64,000 nucleotides of DNA from Punctularia strigosozonata HHB-11173 SS5 (lineage: Eukaryota; Basidiomycota; Agaricomycetes; Corticiales; Punctulariaceae), in NCBI RefSeq assembly GCF_000264995.1, contig NW_006767435.1, positions 364,042 through 428,041 on the forward strand, given 5' to 3'. The position numbers were made by a program, and so were the translations under genes. The stretch's first letter is position 1; every line of letters begins with the position of its first letter. The notes beneath the pieces were generated by a model that worked only from the letters and a program-made list of their open reading frames with translations, made no database searches and was not told the DNA's origin. This document shows positions 46,801 to 58,138 of this stretch, in pieces.

Positions 46801-48868
46801 CTGCGGACGCGCTGCTACAGGTCATCAACGACATCTTGGACTTCTCTAGTACGTCGTCGCAGAGGTTTCGCCTAGCAACATCTCATGCTTTGTGTGGCAG
46901 AGGTGGAAATCGGCAAGTTGGACATTGAGAACGCGCCATTCCGCTTGGATATGGTCATCGAGGACACCGTGAAGATGCTTGGCTTCGCGACGCGGAAGAA
47001 GGTGTGTTGTCAGCGTCCGCTTACCGGACGAAAGGCCGGCTTCTGACATGGTACCGCAGGGTCTGACCTTCGGCGAGGACGTGAAACTGGAACACGCTGA
47101 ATGGGTGATGGGCGACGCCGGCCGGGTGCGGCAGGTGATCACTAACTTACTCACCAACGCGATAAAGGTGAGGATGGTTAGCTACCGCTGCGCGATGAGT
47201 TTGACTGAGTATTCGGTCGTCACTAGTTTACCTCTGAAGGTTCCATCGGCCTCGCTGCGTTGGAAGAGAACGTGAGCGAAGAGGTGGTGCAAGTGAAGGT
47301 GGTCGTCACGGATACTGGCTGTGGTATTCCTGCGGCACACCTCGGTCGGCTGTTTCGCCCGTTTTCACAAGGCGACACGTCCACTGCTCGTCGATTTGGT
47401 ACGCACAGCTGGAATCGGCGGCCAAGCACATGTCAGTGACTTACAATCTTGCAGGGGGCACTGGACTCGGCTTGACCATCAGCAAAAATCTCGTCGAGCT
47501 CATGGGCGGGCGCATTGGCCTCGAATCGGAGGAAGGCGTTGGCTCCACCGCTTGGTTCTCGATACCCTTCAAGCGGACGAAGCCTCCACCTGCTGGAATG
47601 CCTCAGACTCACGAAGAGGTCTGCGGGCGACCGTACTCGCCGCGAGATAGCATCGCGACGCTTCTCGAGGGTTCTCCGCGCAGTTCTCCGCGCAGTTCTC
47701 CGGGGTTGGATGTGCTTTCTTCCGTGGGCAGCGTCGCGAGAAGACCTAGGAGCTCAGTGTGGGTCCTCGTGGCGGAGGACAACCTGATGAACCAGAAGAT
47801 TGCGCTGCAGATGTTGCAAAAGATGGGGTTCAACGCTCTGGCGGCGAACAACGGCCAGGAAGCCCTTACGGAACTCACGCGCAAATCGTACGACCTTGTG
47901 CTCATGGATTGTCAGGTGGGCGTCGATCCTGCTGTGATCTTTTTTACTGCCATAACTGACTGAGTGAATAGATGCCCGAGATGGATGGCTATGAAGCCAC
48001 CACCAGGCTACGGAGCATGCCGCAGACGATGCATATACCGGTGATCGCGATGACGGCGTCGGCCATACGCGGCGACCGGGAGAAGTGCCTTGACAAGGGC
48101 ATGTCCGACTACCTTTCCAAGCCGGTCAAGAGCCGTGTACTGGAGGAGATGATCCTCAAATGGCTGCCTGATGTCGCGGAGCTGCCTTCGCCTCCGCCTG
48201 GTACGCCGTTACCGCCGGCTCGCTCGCCGGAGAGGAGAAGGTCGCGAGAGATCCGTGACAGGCCCGCGACGGGCATCAGCCCTCCGTCTCCTGCGAGGGC
48301 CGGCCCGGCGACTCGTCGGAGCCTGGAGTCGAACGCGTCGTCGAGGGTGCCTACCTCTCCGCTTGCGTCGACGAGCACGTCGCTCAGCACGAACGGGAGC
48401 ATGTCGTCGACGTCGCAGTCGCAGGCCTGGGCGACGGCGCCCTCCGGCGCGTCGTCGTTTTCGTCGGTCGCGAGCCAACCTCAGTCGGGCGGGAGGAAGA
48501 GCCTGGACGGCGCGAGGGCGCCCGCTTCGCCCAAGTCGCCGACGGTCAGGCTGAAGCCGTTACCGGACGCAGCGCCTGTACAGCTCCCCGCGGTCGCTCA
48601 GCCCCCCGTGCCGACTCCGGGTGTGCTCGGGCTCGGCATCAGCTCCTCCCCTTCGCCCGCGCTTGGCGCGGAGCCGCCCCGACCGGCGGAAGAGCGGTTG
48701 CCCTCCAAGTCGCCCCCGTCCGGGTTTAGGAACCTGCTCAAGAAGAAAACGTCGCCTGCCGTCGAGGGGAGCGGCGGGAAGTCGTCCGACGCGCAGCATC
48801 ACGGGAGGAGTTTGAGCGACACCCTCGCCGCGCATTCGCGCCGGGAACGGCGGATGCTGAAGAAGTAA
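43806..48868 (+). CDS. Hybrid histidine kinase with PAS domains and receiver
   Basis: A cytoplasmic two-component sensor that autophosphorylates on His and passes phosphate to its own receiver. The first clear exon ([18 protein letters not shown]) may extend upstream; a small first exon at 43655 (MPIV) joined near 43735 would also be in frame. PAS-like modules appear at about 44200-44600 ([15 protein letters not shown]), 44820-45250 ([20 protein letters not shown]) and 45340-45680 ([35 protein letters not shown]). Another lies at about 45840-46450. HisKA is split by introns: [10 protein letters not shown] (46630) and [13 protein letters not shown] (46710). ATPase boxes include [25 protein letters not shown] and [11 protein letters not shown]. 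The receiver (47760-48150) reads [12 protein letters not shown], then DLVLMDCQ joined to MPEMDGYEA, with phospho-Asp in LMDCQ. A Ser/Pro-rich tail ends RRMLKK. No membrane segment is seen. Confidence 0.88.
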
Positions 48869-49272
48869 CGCGGCTCTTTGGGCGGCAGACTTTGTGGATG
48901 AAGGTTGGAAGGGTCAGTTTATCGATCACTACACTGTACCATTTGCGATTGACCGCCTTTGTGCGGTGCGGGGTCCGTGCTGACTTGGCAAAATCGAGTG
49001 GTAGGTTGATAGACCAGTTGTATATATTCGTGGACTGCTTGCTGCATTGCTTATTGGGTATAATAGCGGTAGCATACATACTGTACACAACCTAATAGGA
49101 CTGTTTATATTAAGAGGGGTTGAAAGGAGCTAGCCACCGATACCAAACAAGCGCAAACTGTGGGAACATGTTGCGACTGGACTGCACAGTTACTCCCGTA
49201 TTGCTCCCACGCCTCGAATCCAATCCTCATCAAACTCGGGTCACTCGCTGACGGCCATCCTCAAGATTCAAG
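48869..49272. other. Intergenic region upstream of eS8 gene
   Basis: About 400 bp, AT-rich near 49000-49110. It contains the 3' flank of the histidine kinase and the eS8 promoter. No coding or RNA signal is seen. Confidence 0.45.
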
Positions 49273-50470
49273 ATGGGTTAGCAATATCTTACTCTGCCGC
49301 TGCTGGCGTATTGTGCTGACGATTTCTGTTTATTTTGTCTGCTCTTCCTCCCTAATTCCGCACATGGACGTCCTGGACGCCCTATTCGTGGATGTCCACT
49401 TGCCCTGGGTGCCCTTTGTGGATGCCCACCTGGACTCTTGTAACCTTCCTGGGTGCCTACCTGGCCTTCAACTCGAAAATGGGTGCCCATCTGACCTGTC
49501 GTCCTATGTGTCCTCTTTGGTGGGTGCGACACCGTCCCTGCTTGATCTTGTCGCCCGCGGTCGATCACAGGTATCTCTCGCGAGTCCCGGCACAAACGCT
49601 CCGCCACCGGCGCCCAGCGCGCCCACTACCGCAAAAAGCGCAAGTTCGAGCTCGGTCGTCAGGCGGCGTCGACCAAGTTGGGCCCGAAGCGGGTCCACAC
49701 CGTGCGCGTCCGTGGCGGGAACCTCAAGTACCGCGCGCTCCGTCTCGAGTCGGGCAACTTCGCCTGGGGCAGCGAGCATGTGACGAAGAAGACCAGGATC
49801 ATCGGTGTCGTGCGTAGCGAGCGCGTATATGCGGGTATGGACCGTTTGGAGCTGATGAGGGGTTGGTCGTGTTGATGCAGGTCTACAACGCGTCGAACAA
49901 CGAGCTTGTCAGGACCAACACACTCGTTAAGAGCGCTATCATCCAGGTCGATGCCACGCCTTTCAGGCAGTGGTACGAGGCCCACGTACGTCCCATCCGC
50001 ATTTTTTCCCATTCGTCGTGAGCAACATTAATATTCGATCGGCTATGCTACAGTACGCTCAGCCAGTGAGCCGCAAGGGCAAGTCCACGATCGAGACCAC
50101 CGAGGAGAAGAAGCTCTCCAACCACGCTCAACGGAAACTGGACGAGAAGAAGAAGGAGGCCAAGATTGACCCCCTCCTCGAGACCCAGTTCGGTGCCGGT
50201 CGTCTGTACGCCGTCATCTCCAGCCGTCCCGGTCAGTCCGGCCGTGCCGATGGATACATCCTTGAGGGCAAGGAGCTCGAGGTGAGTAGTGTGTCCTCGT
50301 CCTTCGCGCGATTGCTTGCGGCGTCACGCGATCCTGGCTCCCTATCGCCAGCGGGCTTCTGTCGCCCGTTTTTGGCCCCCTCTGATATCATCATGATCTG
50401 TGCTGACCTCGGATTGCCGTAGTTCTACCTCAGGAAGATCCGGACAGGCAAGCAGAAGCACGCACAGTAA
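49273..50470 (+). CDS. RPS8: 40S ribosomal protein S8 (eS8)
   Basis: Core component of the small cytosolic ribosomal subunit. Exon 1 is only ATGG (49273-49276), the layout common to intron-bearing ribosomal protein genes. A 294-nt intron leads to 49571. The protein then reads [58 protein letters not shown], then [19 protein letters not shown] and FRQWYEAH. The later exons give [11 protein letters not shown] and [20 protein letters not shown], ending [15 protein letters not shown]-stop at 50468-50470. All joins are in frame and the length fits eS8. I looked for C/D-box snoRNA motifs in the introns, as animal RPS8 hosts several, and found no convincing C and D box pair. Confidence 0.95.
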
Positions 50471-50990
50471 ACCGGTGCACATGTCCGTTGTTCCCGATCG
50501 GTTCTGCGTCTGTTTGTTTGGCCGCGCGGCGGTGGCGGTGGGCGATAGCGATGGGGCCGGGGGATGAAAAACTTTCGTATGAGATGGCCCGTATGCCAGC
50601 AACTGTGTATCGCGATATATGCGCATGCTTTCCCATGTCCTCTCCGAAGCTCGCGCAGATGCGGTGCGCGGTGAGTTGTTTGGTGAATGTGAGACGCTAG
50701 CGACGGGCTGGATCTGACCGCATCGGAGTGGGCTCGGTTACCGGACGGTGTGGATGACGTTTGAGCACAGGCCACGGGTTCGAGCCCCGCCGTACCCGAA
50801 ATCTTTCGCTTCCTCGAACAGGAACGCGCCGTCATCTGACTTGGCTCAAGTGCCGCCACCGTGGCCCACGGCCTCCTGTCTTCCCCTCCTCCGTGGGTGC
50901 TTCGCCCCCGGTGTCTCCCTGTCCTCCCTTTCCCTGCCTCTCTGCTGTATATCTATCGCCCACGCTGCTCGCGACGGCACGCGTCCAGTC
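50471..50990. other. Intergenic region between eS8 and SET9 genes
   Basis: About 520 bp, GC-rich. It contains GGGTTCGAGCCC near 50777, which resembles a tRNA B box but does not fold into a tRNA (see rejected items). It must hold the SET9 promoter; pyrimidine-rich stretches near 50870-50950 would fit an initiator region. Confidence 0.45.
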
Positions 50991-53900
50991 ATGTCGTCCA
51001 GGAAGAAGGCATCGTCGGGCTCGCCACGCGCCTCCGCGCGGTCCGAGGTGGTGTGGCGACGGACGACGACGATGAACATGCGCGACCTCAGCCGCGACGA
51101 CGACTTTCTGAGCCATCTGCTCGTGGAGAAGCTCGGGACGGGCGACGTGCCGCTGCTCGTGCACAAGATGGACCCCAGCCGCCGCCTGCCGAAGACGAGC
51201 GCGGACGACCTGCTCGCGATCGTGCGACGCGTGAGTGTGTTCAGTTAGCTGTCGCCTCCGACCCTGAGGGTGCTACTTCGGCAATGCCAAGAGCCCCTCC
51301 TCGACGTTTTCGACGCGTGTTCTGATTTTCTTTATTTCTCTCGTGCGCGCGCAGCTCGTCCTGTCTCGGTCCTCCATCTCGAACTCCATACGCCGCGCCG
51401 TCGACGAACTGCTTCGACTCAAGCCCGTCCGGTACTATCTGCAGTCCTACGACCAGAAGCAGATCAACGCCTTTGCCACGTACGTCCCTCCCCCCCCTCC
51501 TCCTCCCTTACGCGCGCGCCCTGCCGCTCTCCTTCGGCGAAACTGACGGATTTTCCGCCGCACGGCTTGTCTCAGTCACGCGTCGCGCTACTTCGAGCTG
51601 TACTCTCCCTCGGGATCGATCGAGATCGCGCACACGTCGCGCTACTCGCAGTACACCGGCAAGTCGGAGCTCTGCATCCTCGCGACGCGGCCCATGGCCG
51701 TCGGCTCGGTCATCAACGAGCTCAAGGGGTCCATGGCCGACCTCACGGAGGAGGAGGACCGGGAGCTGAAGCGGACCGATCGCCGGAACACGGACGGCGG
51801 GATCCGCCGCGATTTCAGCGTCATCCACTCGAGGCAGATGAAGAAGAACCACCTTTTCTTGGGCCCCGCTCGATTTGTGAACGTGAGTAAAAACGCCGCC
51901 TTTCGCTTGCTCTCCCATGCTCTTCCCATGATGTAAAAAGAGAAACGCGGGGCATGTGTCTCCCGCTATCCATTGGAGTGAGCGGGTGGTGGGGGTTGGT
52001 GGGGGTGGTGGAGCGTGTGTGCGCGAATCGAGACTGATGCGGACGGTTCTGCTCTTCTAGCATGATTGCGACCACAATGCGGAGCTTTTTCGCGATGGGC
52101 GGTATATCACCTTCCGAGTTCGGAAGCCTATCAACGTCGGTGACGAGATCACGGCACACTACGGTGACAGCTACTGTACGTCCCTTCATTCGCTTCCTAT
52201 ACGCTACGAACGGCCTGCTCAATCGCATTCGGGCATGCATGTACAGTCGGGCGCAGAAACAGGTACTGTCTCTGCGAAACTTGCGAAAAGAATGGTCGCG
52301 GCGGGTACGCGCCTCGGGATCCGGACGCCGAATCGGAGGAGTCGGACTCGGATTCGGATTCGACGATATCAAGCGTGGGGTCGATCAGCGACGACGAGGA
52401 GCAGGTCGGGAACGTGAACGAGCGGCGGACGAGGCGAGGTGTATATTTCGTGGTGGACGAGGACGAGAAGGACTCGGACGAGAGCGACGCGGAGAGCGAC
52501 GCGGACAGCATAGACGGGGCTCCCGCCAGGATGGGCCTGCCGACGCCTGCCGAATCTTCCCTTACACCCGAACTTCCCGATCTCACGCCGGAGTCGACGC
52601 CCAAGAAGCCCGCGTTCCAGTCCGTGATCTCCACGCGCGCGCAGAAACGCGCGCAGGAGGTCAAAGCGCAGCTCGTCACGCCGCCGCCGTCGAACCCGTC
52701 GGACGTGGACTCGATCTCCGCCCCGCCGCCGCGCTCGCGATTGCGCGACGCGTCCGCCGGTCCGTCCACCGCGACGCGGAAGCGCACGCGCAGCGCCGTG
52801 GCGGCCGAAGAGCAGCAGCAGCAGTCCGCGGAGCCCGAGCGACGCTCGCTGCGCCCGAGGCAGTCGCTGTCGGCGGTCTCGAGCAGGCTCCCGCGGAGCG
52901 TGTCCGCGGGCGCGAAGGCGCGGGAGGTCGCGGAGGAAGAGCGGCCGCGCAAGCGCGGGCGCCCGCCCAAGTACCCCCAGCCGCCCGCCCGCGACGACCG
53001 GTCCGCTTCGAGCTCGCGCGCGCCCCCGTCCGAGCCGGAGGAACCGCCGCGCAAGCGTGGGCGCCCGTCGAACGCGGCGAAGGCGGCGCTCGAGGCGGCG
53101 AAGAAGCGCGCCGAGTCGAAGAGCAAGTCGGTGAGCGTGGCGCCGGTGAAGCTCGAGCCTATCGTGCCCACCGACGAGCATGGGAAGCCGTTGCCGCTGT
53201 GCAGCGTTTGTCGAAACATTTTGCCGGTCATCTCGGTGGATGATACGGTCGTGTGGGGGATGGAGGAGAGTCCGAAGGGGAAGGGGAAGGGGAAGGAGGT
53301 CAAGCGCGATCGAGAATGCCCAAGGTAAAAACACCGTGTTTGGATCGGGTAGGGAGACGATCGTGGCTGACGGTGCATGCGCAGGTGTATGCGTCATTTC
53401 GCGATCTACGGGCTGGCGTGGCCGATGCGCGTGCCTCCCAAGAACCACGGGCACGGTTCGGCCTTCATTCCCACTCCGCGAGAAGAGAGCACGCCTGTGG
53501 AGAGCGGCAGCTTGTCTCGCAAGTTGACGCACAAGACGCTGTCGTCTTTGGACCGCAAGCTTGCGGAGGCTGCGGCGAAGAAGCACAAACGGGCACGGAG
53601 TGAGGAAAGGGCGACGAAGAAGCCCCCCATGGAAGAAGCGCCGCGCGTGAAGGTATCTACCAAGGCGAGGGAAGCGCTGCAGAGCAAACCGAATGTGCAC
53701 ACGAAGACCGGGCGGAGAAAGGCCGATAGGCTGAAGGCTATGGTGGACGAGCAGCCGAGGAAGAGGGGGCGTCCCAGGAAGATCAAGGTTCAGGAGTCGG
53801 AGGACGGCGAGCCTATAGCTCCGGAGAAGCAACCTCGGGAGACGAACGGGCGGTTTGGGAAGAAGATCCGAACGAACGGGATCCACGGGAGGAAAAAGGC

Positions 53901-55113
53901 GGCGGTCGTCAGGGCGGCGAAGGCTCAGGAAAGGAAGGAGGCGGAAGAGGCCTGGAGACAGGACGCCGTGGAACAGCTGGCGGAACTCAACAGGCTCTAC
54001 TACGCCGCACGGGAGGAACGGGCCAGAAAGCGTGCAGAGGCCGATGTTTTGGAGGCTGCCACTTCAGAGGCTGCCGCTCGAGAGGCTGACACCGCTCCCG
54101 CCGCCCAACCCGCAAATGATCACCTACCCGAGTCTAAAACCGCTGCTCCGCCGAGCGGTGATTCCTTCGGTTCAGGGCCCAAGATTGTGGGTGGCCTCCT
54201 CTATCGTACCCCCAACCCCGTCTCGTTCGCCAGTCGCCGCCCCAGGTGGATTACGATCATTCCCGGTGCTGATCAGGACGAGCTACTAGATCAAGACCTA
54301 TGCTACTCGGAGGAGGGCGACGACGACGTCGAGCATGCTTCGGAGCCGCCGGCAATGACCGAGCTCTCGTCCGCCTCGGACGAAGAGCTGCCTGTGACCC
54401 CTGAAAACGTGCACGGCGACGACTTGGTGACCCTGGCGGGCGAGGGCGACGACATGGACGACATGGACCCGGATGTGGAGATGCTGCCTGCGCCCGATGC
54501 GGATGGCGCGGGGCCCTCGTCTATCGGGTACAACTTGGTGACGCCGAACACGGTGTCGAGGCTGGGCTCGCTGAACTGGAAGCCGTCCCCGGTCAATGTT
54601 GCCATGCAGATGCGCAAGTGGAGTCTCTCGATGCGGAAAGACTCGCCCGACAGGGACGAGGCGGAAACGGCCGATGCGACCGAGGATCAAGCCTCGGACG
54701 ACACGCTGCCTCGCGACGTAAGTTCCGCTCGTCTTGCTCTGCCGCTCCTTCGCTGAGACACGATTTCGTAGGTTCTGCTCCTGCGTCGAATCCCTGGACC
54801 TTCCACTTGTCTTCTCGAGCGATCGACATCGTCTGCTTCCAAGACCGCGGGACGCGGCGATAGCGCGGACACAGCCATCGATCTCACCGACGAACCCAGC
54901 AGCTCTGCTAGTACCGCCCGAACTATACGTCACACCCTTCAGTCCCTTCTTAACGAACCCCTCCCGAAACTCACCAGCAAGGAGGTCCTGCTCAAACCTG
55001 GCAGCGTGCACTGGCTACGCAAGACGGCGCTGTTCAGCGCCGACGAGACGCAGCCACCAACCCACCTCGTCGATGCCGGATGGGATAATTCATCGGAGAT
55101 GTCCGAGGATTGA
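50991..55113 (+). CDS. SET9: SET9/Suv4-20-type histone H4 K20 methyltransferase
   Basis: Methylates H4 Lys20 in chromatin and acts in DNA-damage checkpoint signalling in fungi (family knowledge). Start at 50991, MSSRKKASSGSP. N-terminal helices include MRDLSRDDDFLSHLLVEKLG and VRYYLQSYDQKQ. The SET core gives YSQYTGKSELCILATR, HLFLGPARFVN joined to HDCDHNAELFRDGRY, and PINVGDEITAHYGDSYF. The next exon completes a post-SET zinc motif (RNRYCLCETCEKNGRGGY). A long extension of over 700 residues carries three AT-hooks (RKRGRPPK, RKRGRPS, RKRGRPRK) and a C-terminal Cys cluster: CSVC, then CPR joined to CMRHFAIYGLAWPMR. The last exon, after a GTAAGT intron at about 54720, ends SSEMSED-stop at 55111-55113. 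All joins are in frame. Length is about 1,140 residues, longer than the usual ~600 of ascomycete Set9. Confidence 0.9.
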
Positions 55114-55499
55114 CGATGCTTAGAAGGTGATGATATGACTAGGCTGTTTCTGATTCTGCTCAAGGACTTGGCACGAGTTCCATGTCTGTATTGCTATTTA
55201 AAACACTAGCAGTTTCGGAACCTTCAGGCTTCCCCAGCATTTTGTTCGTGCTTTTCCGCTCTTTCCGCCGTCGGTATGCTAGGCTACGGTAGTGTATCTT
55301 GTCGCAATTGTTAATAGTCCCACATTGTCGCGCTCGTCTTCCAACCAGTATATTGTCGTACGCATAGTAGGAACCCATGCAATGCATTATGAAGGGGGAT
55401 AGTGGTTGCGTCTATAGATACATCCAGTGCAATGCTACAAATATGCGAATAATGCAATCAGCTCCGACGTCCCGTCATGAATTATCTTGCAGGCTCGAT
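55114..55499. other. Intergenic region between convergent SET9 and MFS genes
   Basis: About 385 bp of moderately AT-rich sequence shared by two convergent 3' ends. No gene or strong hairpin is evident. Confidence 0.5.
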
Positions 55500-57389
55500 C
55501 TATACTCTCTCAGCCGGTCCCTCTTTCTCGCCAGTAGCGACCTCCGTATCTGCGGTCACCGCAGGCAACCTGCGGTAGAATACCAGCACCGCGATCATCT
55601 GCACCGCGATCACCCCGAGCAAGAACCAGTACGCAGCCGCGCGCCCTTCGTACCCTTGATATCCGGGCCCACCGTTTCGCGCGCTCCGCTTTTCGACGGC
55701 GGCCTCGACGCTGGTCGCGGCCGCGATGCCGACGGCCGAGCCGAGCTGAAGCGCGCCGTTGAAGATGGCGCCGATGGTGCCCGCCATGCGCGGCTCCGTG
55801 ACGCGGAAGATGGCGATGTTGATGTTCATGTACGCGAAGATGCAGCCGGCGGAGCCGACGACGAGCGCGGGGAAGACGAAGGGCCAGTACGCGTCGCGGG
55901 CGCTCGCGAGCGCGAGGAGGATGGTCGCGACGCCGAGGAACGCCTCGCCGCCGAAGATGAGCCATTTCGGGTCGATGCGGCGCGCGAGCGGGCCGGCGAA
56001 GGAGCAGAGGAAGGCGACGACGGTCATGGGCACGAAGTGCACCGCGGTCACGATCGGGTCCCAGCCGTAGACGGATTGCCAGAGCCCGGTGGAGACGGTT
56101 ACGACGGTGTACCACCAGAAGTAGGGGAGGAGCGCGCCGGCGAGGAGGACGCCGAAGTTGAGGAGGGACCAGGTCGCGGGGGGGATCGCGGCGGAGGCGG
56201 CGGGTATGAGGGTCTCGTAGTAGATGAAGGCGGCGAGGAGGAAGGGGGAAAGGATGAGTGGGGCGAGGACGCGCGCGGAGGACCATCCGGCGGAGGTGCC
56301 GGAGGTGACAGCAAAAATGAGGAGGATGAGAGCAGCTGGCAGGGGCGGGAGCGGGTCAGAGAGACATGTTGCTTAAGGCGACGAAACTTCTTACTTGTAA
56401 GGACGGAGACGCCGATAATATCGAGGTTCGCAATGCTGGAGAGGAGAGACTTCTTCTCGGCCCCGTGCTCGGGCTCTTGCTTGGGAATTAACACATATGC
56501 TACGGCTGCGAGCACAACCGATACGATGGCGAGGAACCAGAAAATCCAGGGCCATGTAGTGAACTGCACGAAAATACCGCCAACGATGAATCCGAGCACT
56601 GGAAGAGAAGTCCGGTTAGCATTCCCGTCGCATTGGAATCGCGTCCAGCGTAATCGTCTCACCTGCGCCGATGGCACCGCTGCCACCGAATATGCCGATC
56701 GCCCGCGCCTGTTCGGTCGGCTCGGGAAACACGTTGACCAACAACGCGAGAGCCGCTGGTATCGTCAGACTCGCGACTGAGAATAAGCCATGTCAGACGA
56801 GCGCGAGCCAAACCCAGATGTGAGATTAGCTCACTCATCCCAGCCAGTGCCCGAAGCACGATCAAGACAATCTTGGAGTGAGAGAAGCCGGCGCCGATGC
56901 AGAGCGCGCTAAGCCCGACGAATCCAATGATGAACGCGGATTCTGCGGATAAGTATGTTAATGTATATCCTCTAGGGCTTGAGAATAGGAATACTTACTC
57001 GGATTAAAGACGTCCGATATCCTCCCGCTCTGTGATATATCGTTTACGCGTGAACAAGCTATTCATGCTGAACAGGTACGGCATGGTATACTGACCACGA
57101 GCAGGAAACTGGCAAAAGTCAACTGGAAAGCGCTAACGACCCAGGTCGACTCGCTCTCGGACATGCGCAAGTCCGTGGCTATCGTCGGGAGCGCGGATAT
57201 GACTGCCGAGTTGTTGAAAACGTCGATAAGCTGGGCGACGCAGAACAGTATGAGCAGCGTGTACTTCCGCGCCGTGGACAGTTGCCGGTTGGGTTTCGGC
57301 GTGGTGCCGTCGCAGTTGCCATCGCAGAGGGTCGCAGAGGGGGAGAGCTCGACGTTGGTCGACACTGGGACTTGGTTAGACGTCGACAT
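55500..57389 (-). CDS. MFS transporter, DHA2 (14-TM) type
   Basis: Proton-driven multidrug or metabolite exporter in the plasma membrane; the substrate cannot be read from sequence. The ATG is at 57389-57387. The N-terminal tail is hydrophilic, then TM1 begins LILFCVAQLIDVFNNSAVIS, followed by ALPTIATDLRMSESESTWVV, a typical DHA2 motif. A short exon encodes SGRISDVFNP (motif A region). Later exons give GLSALCIGAGFSHSKIVLIV, IGIFGGSGAIGA and VLGFIVGGIFVQFTTWPWIF. The long last exon carries LLPYFWWYTVVTVSTGLW, PLARRIDPKWLIFGGEAFLG and YWFLLGVIAVQMIAVLVFY. It ends GEKEGPAERV with a stop at 55502-55500. Introns are short and the gene looks intact. Confidence 0.87.
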
Positions 57390-58138
57390 CGGGGCTCGTC
57401 TGATGGAACGTCAGGGGGATTAAGCGAGTCTTTCGCTGTAATTCGCGGTAAAGGAAGAGGAAGAGGAAGCTCGCTTGGGAGGAGGGCGAGGAGCTGAGCG
57501 GCGCGCGAGAACCAACTGCGCTTGAGGCGAGCATCGCCAGCGTCCGCCAGGTCTTATAGCCAGCGATGCATGCAAGAAATGAGGGCTATTGCCCCAGGGC
57601 GAAGCGTACGTATCGGTAAGCCGAGTCTGACTCATGTGCGGTCCTCTAGTTAACTCAAAGGGGATATGCGAGTGGATTGATGTCGTCCCACATCGCGAGC
57701 GCGTACCGGTCGGCGATCGCTCAGGGAGCAGAATTAGATCTCAGATGTGTCAGCGTCGATGAACGCATGTTCGAGGACGGGGGAAGCGCGCGTTCTGGCC
57801 AATCACCGCGCGAGCAGAGAGTATACGGTTATTTAGGACGCATCTTGGTCATACCTCATCCCTTGGCGTATCGAAGAGTCTCCGGAAGTATAAGATTCAA
57901 TTAAGATCTCGAGAGCTACAGCCGTTTCGTGCGGAGGTCGGATCAGTCAGCGAAAAAGATGCTGGTCGAACGTGGACGTGGATGAAAGGAGAGTGGCCGT
58001 GGGAAATGATGATTTACTGCTTGACCAGTCGATAAGAACATGAGATACTGAGGCACAAGCGACGGAGGCAAAGACACAATGTGCCGTGAAGCATGTCGGT
58101 GAAGAGCAAAATACTTGGAATATCATCGAGATCGGCGT
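57390..58138. other. Intergenic region, no supported gene
   Basis: About 750 bp containing the MFS promoter and the 3' flank of the micro-exon locus. The open frames here are short and show no motif. Confidence 0.4.

Noticed and set aside
49277-49950. Possible C/D-box snoRNAs in eS8 introns
   Set aside because: A TGATGAG-like string occurs in the second intron, but there is no matching D box or terminal stem within the 60-nt intron.
50731-50795. GGGTTCGAGCCC, a good match to a tRNA B box, preceded by an A-box-like GGGCTCGGTTACCGG
   Set aside because: The 7 nt after the T arm would need GGGTACG as 5' acceptor strand, which is absent upstream. The T stem has an A-C mismatch and no T-run terminator follows.
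52197-53886. Long minus-strand open frames (393 and 505 codons) opposite SET9
   Set aside because: Shadows of a GC-rich coding exon with AT-hooks. The plus-strand frame is tied to the SET domain by in-frame joins at both ends.
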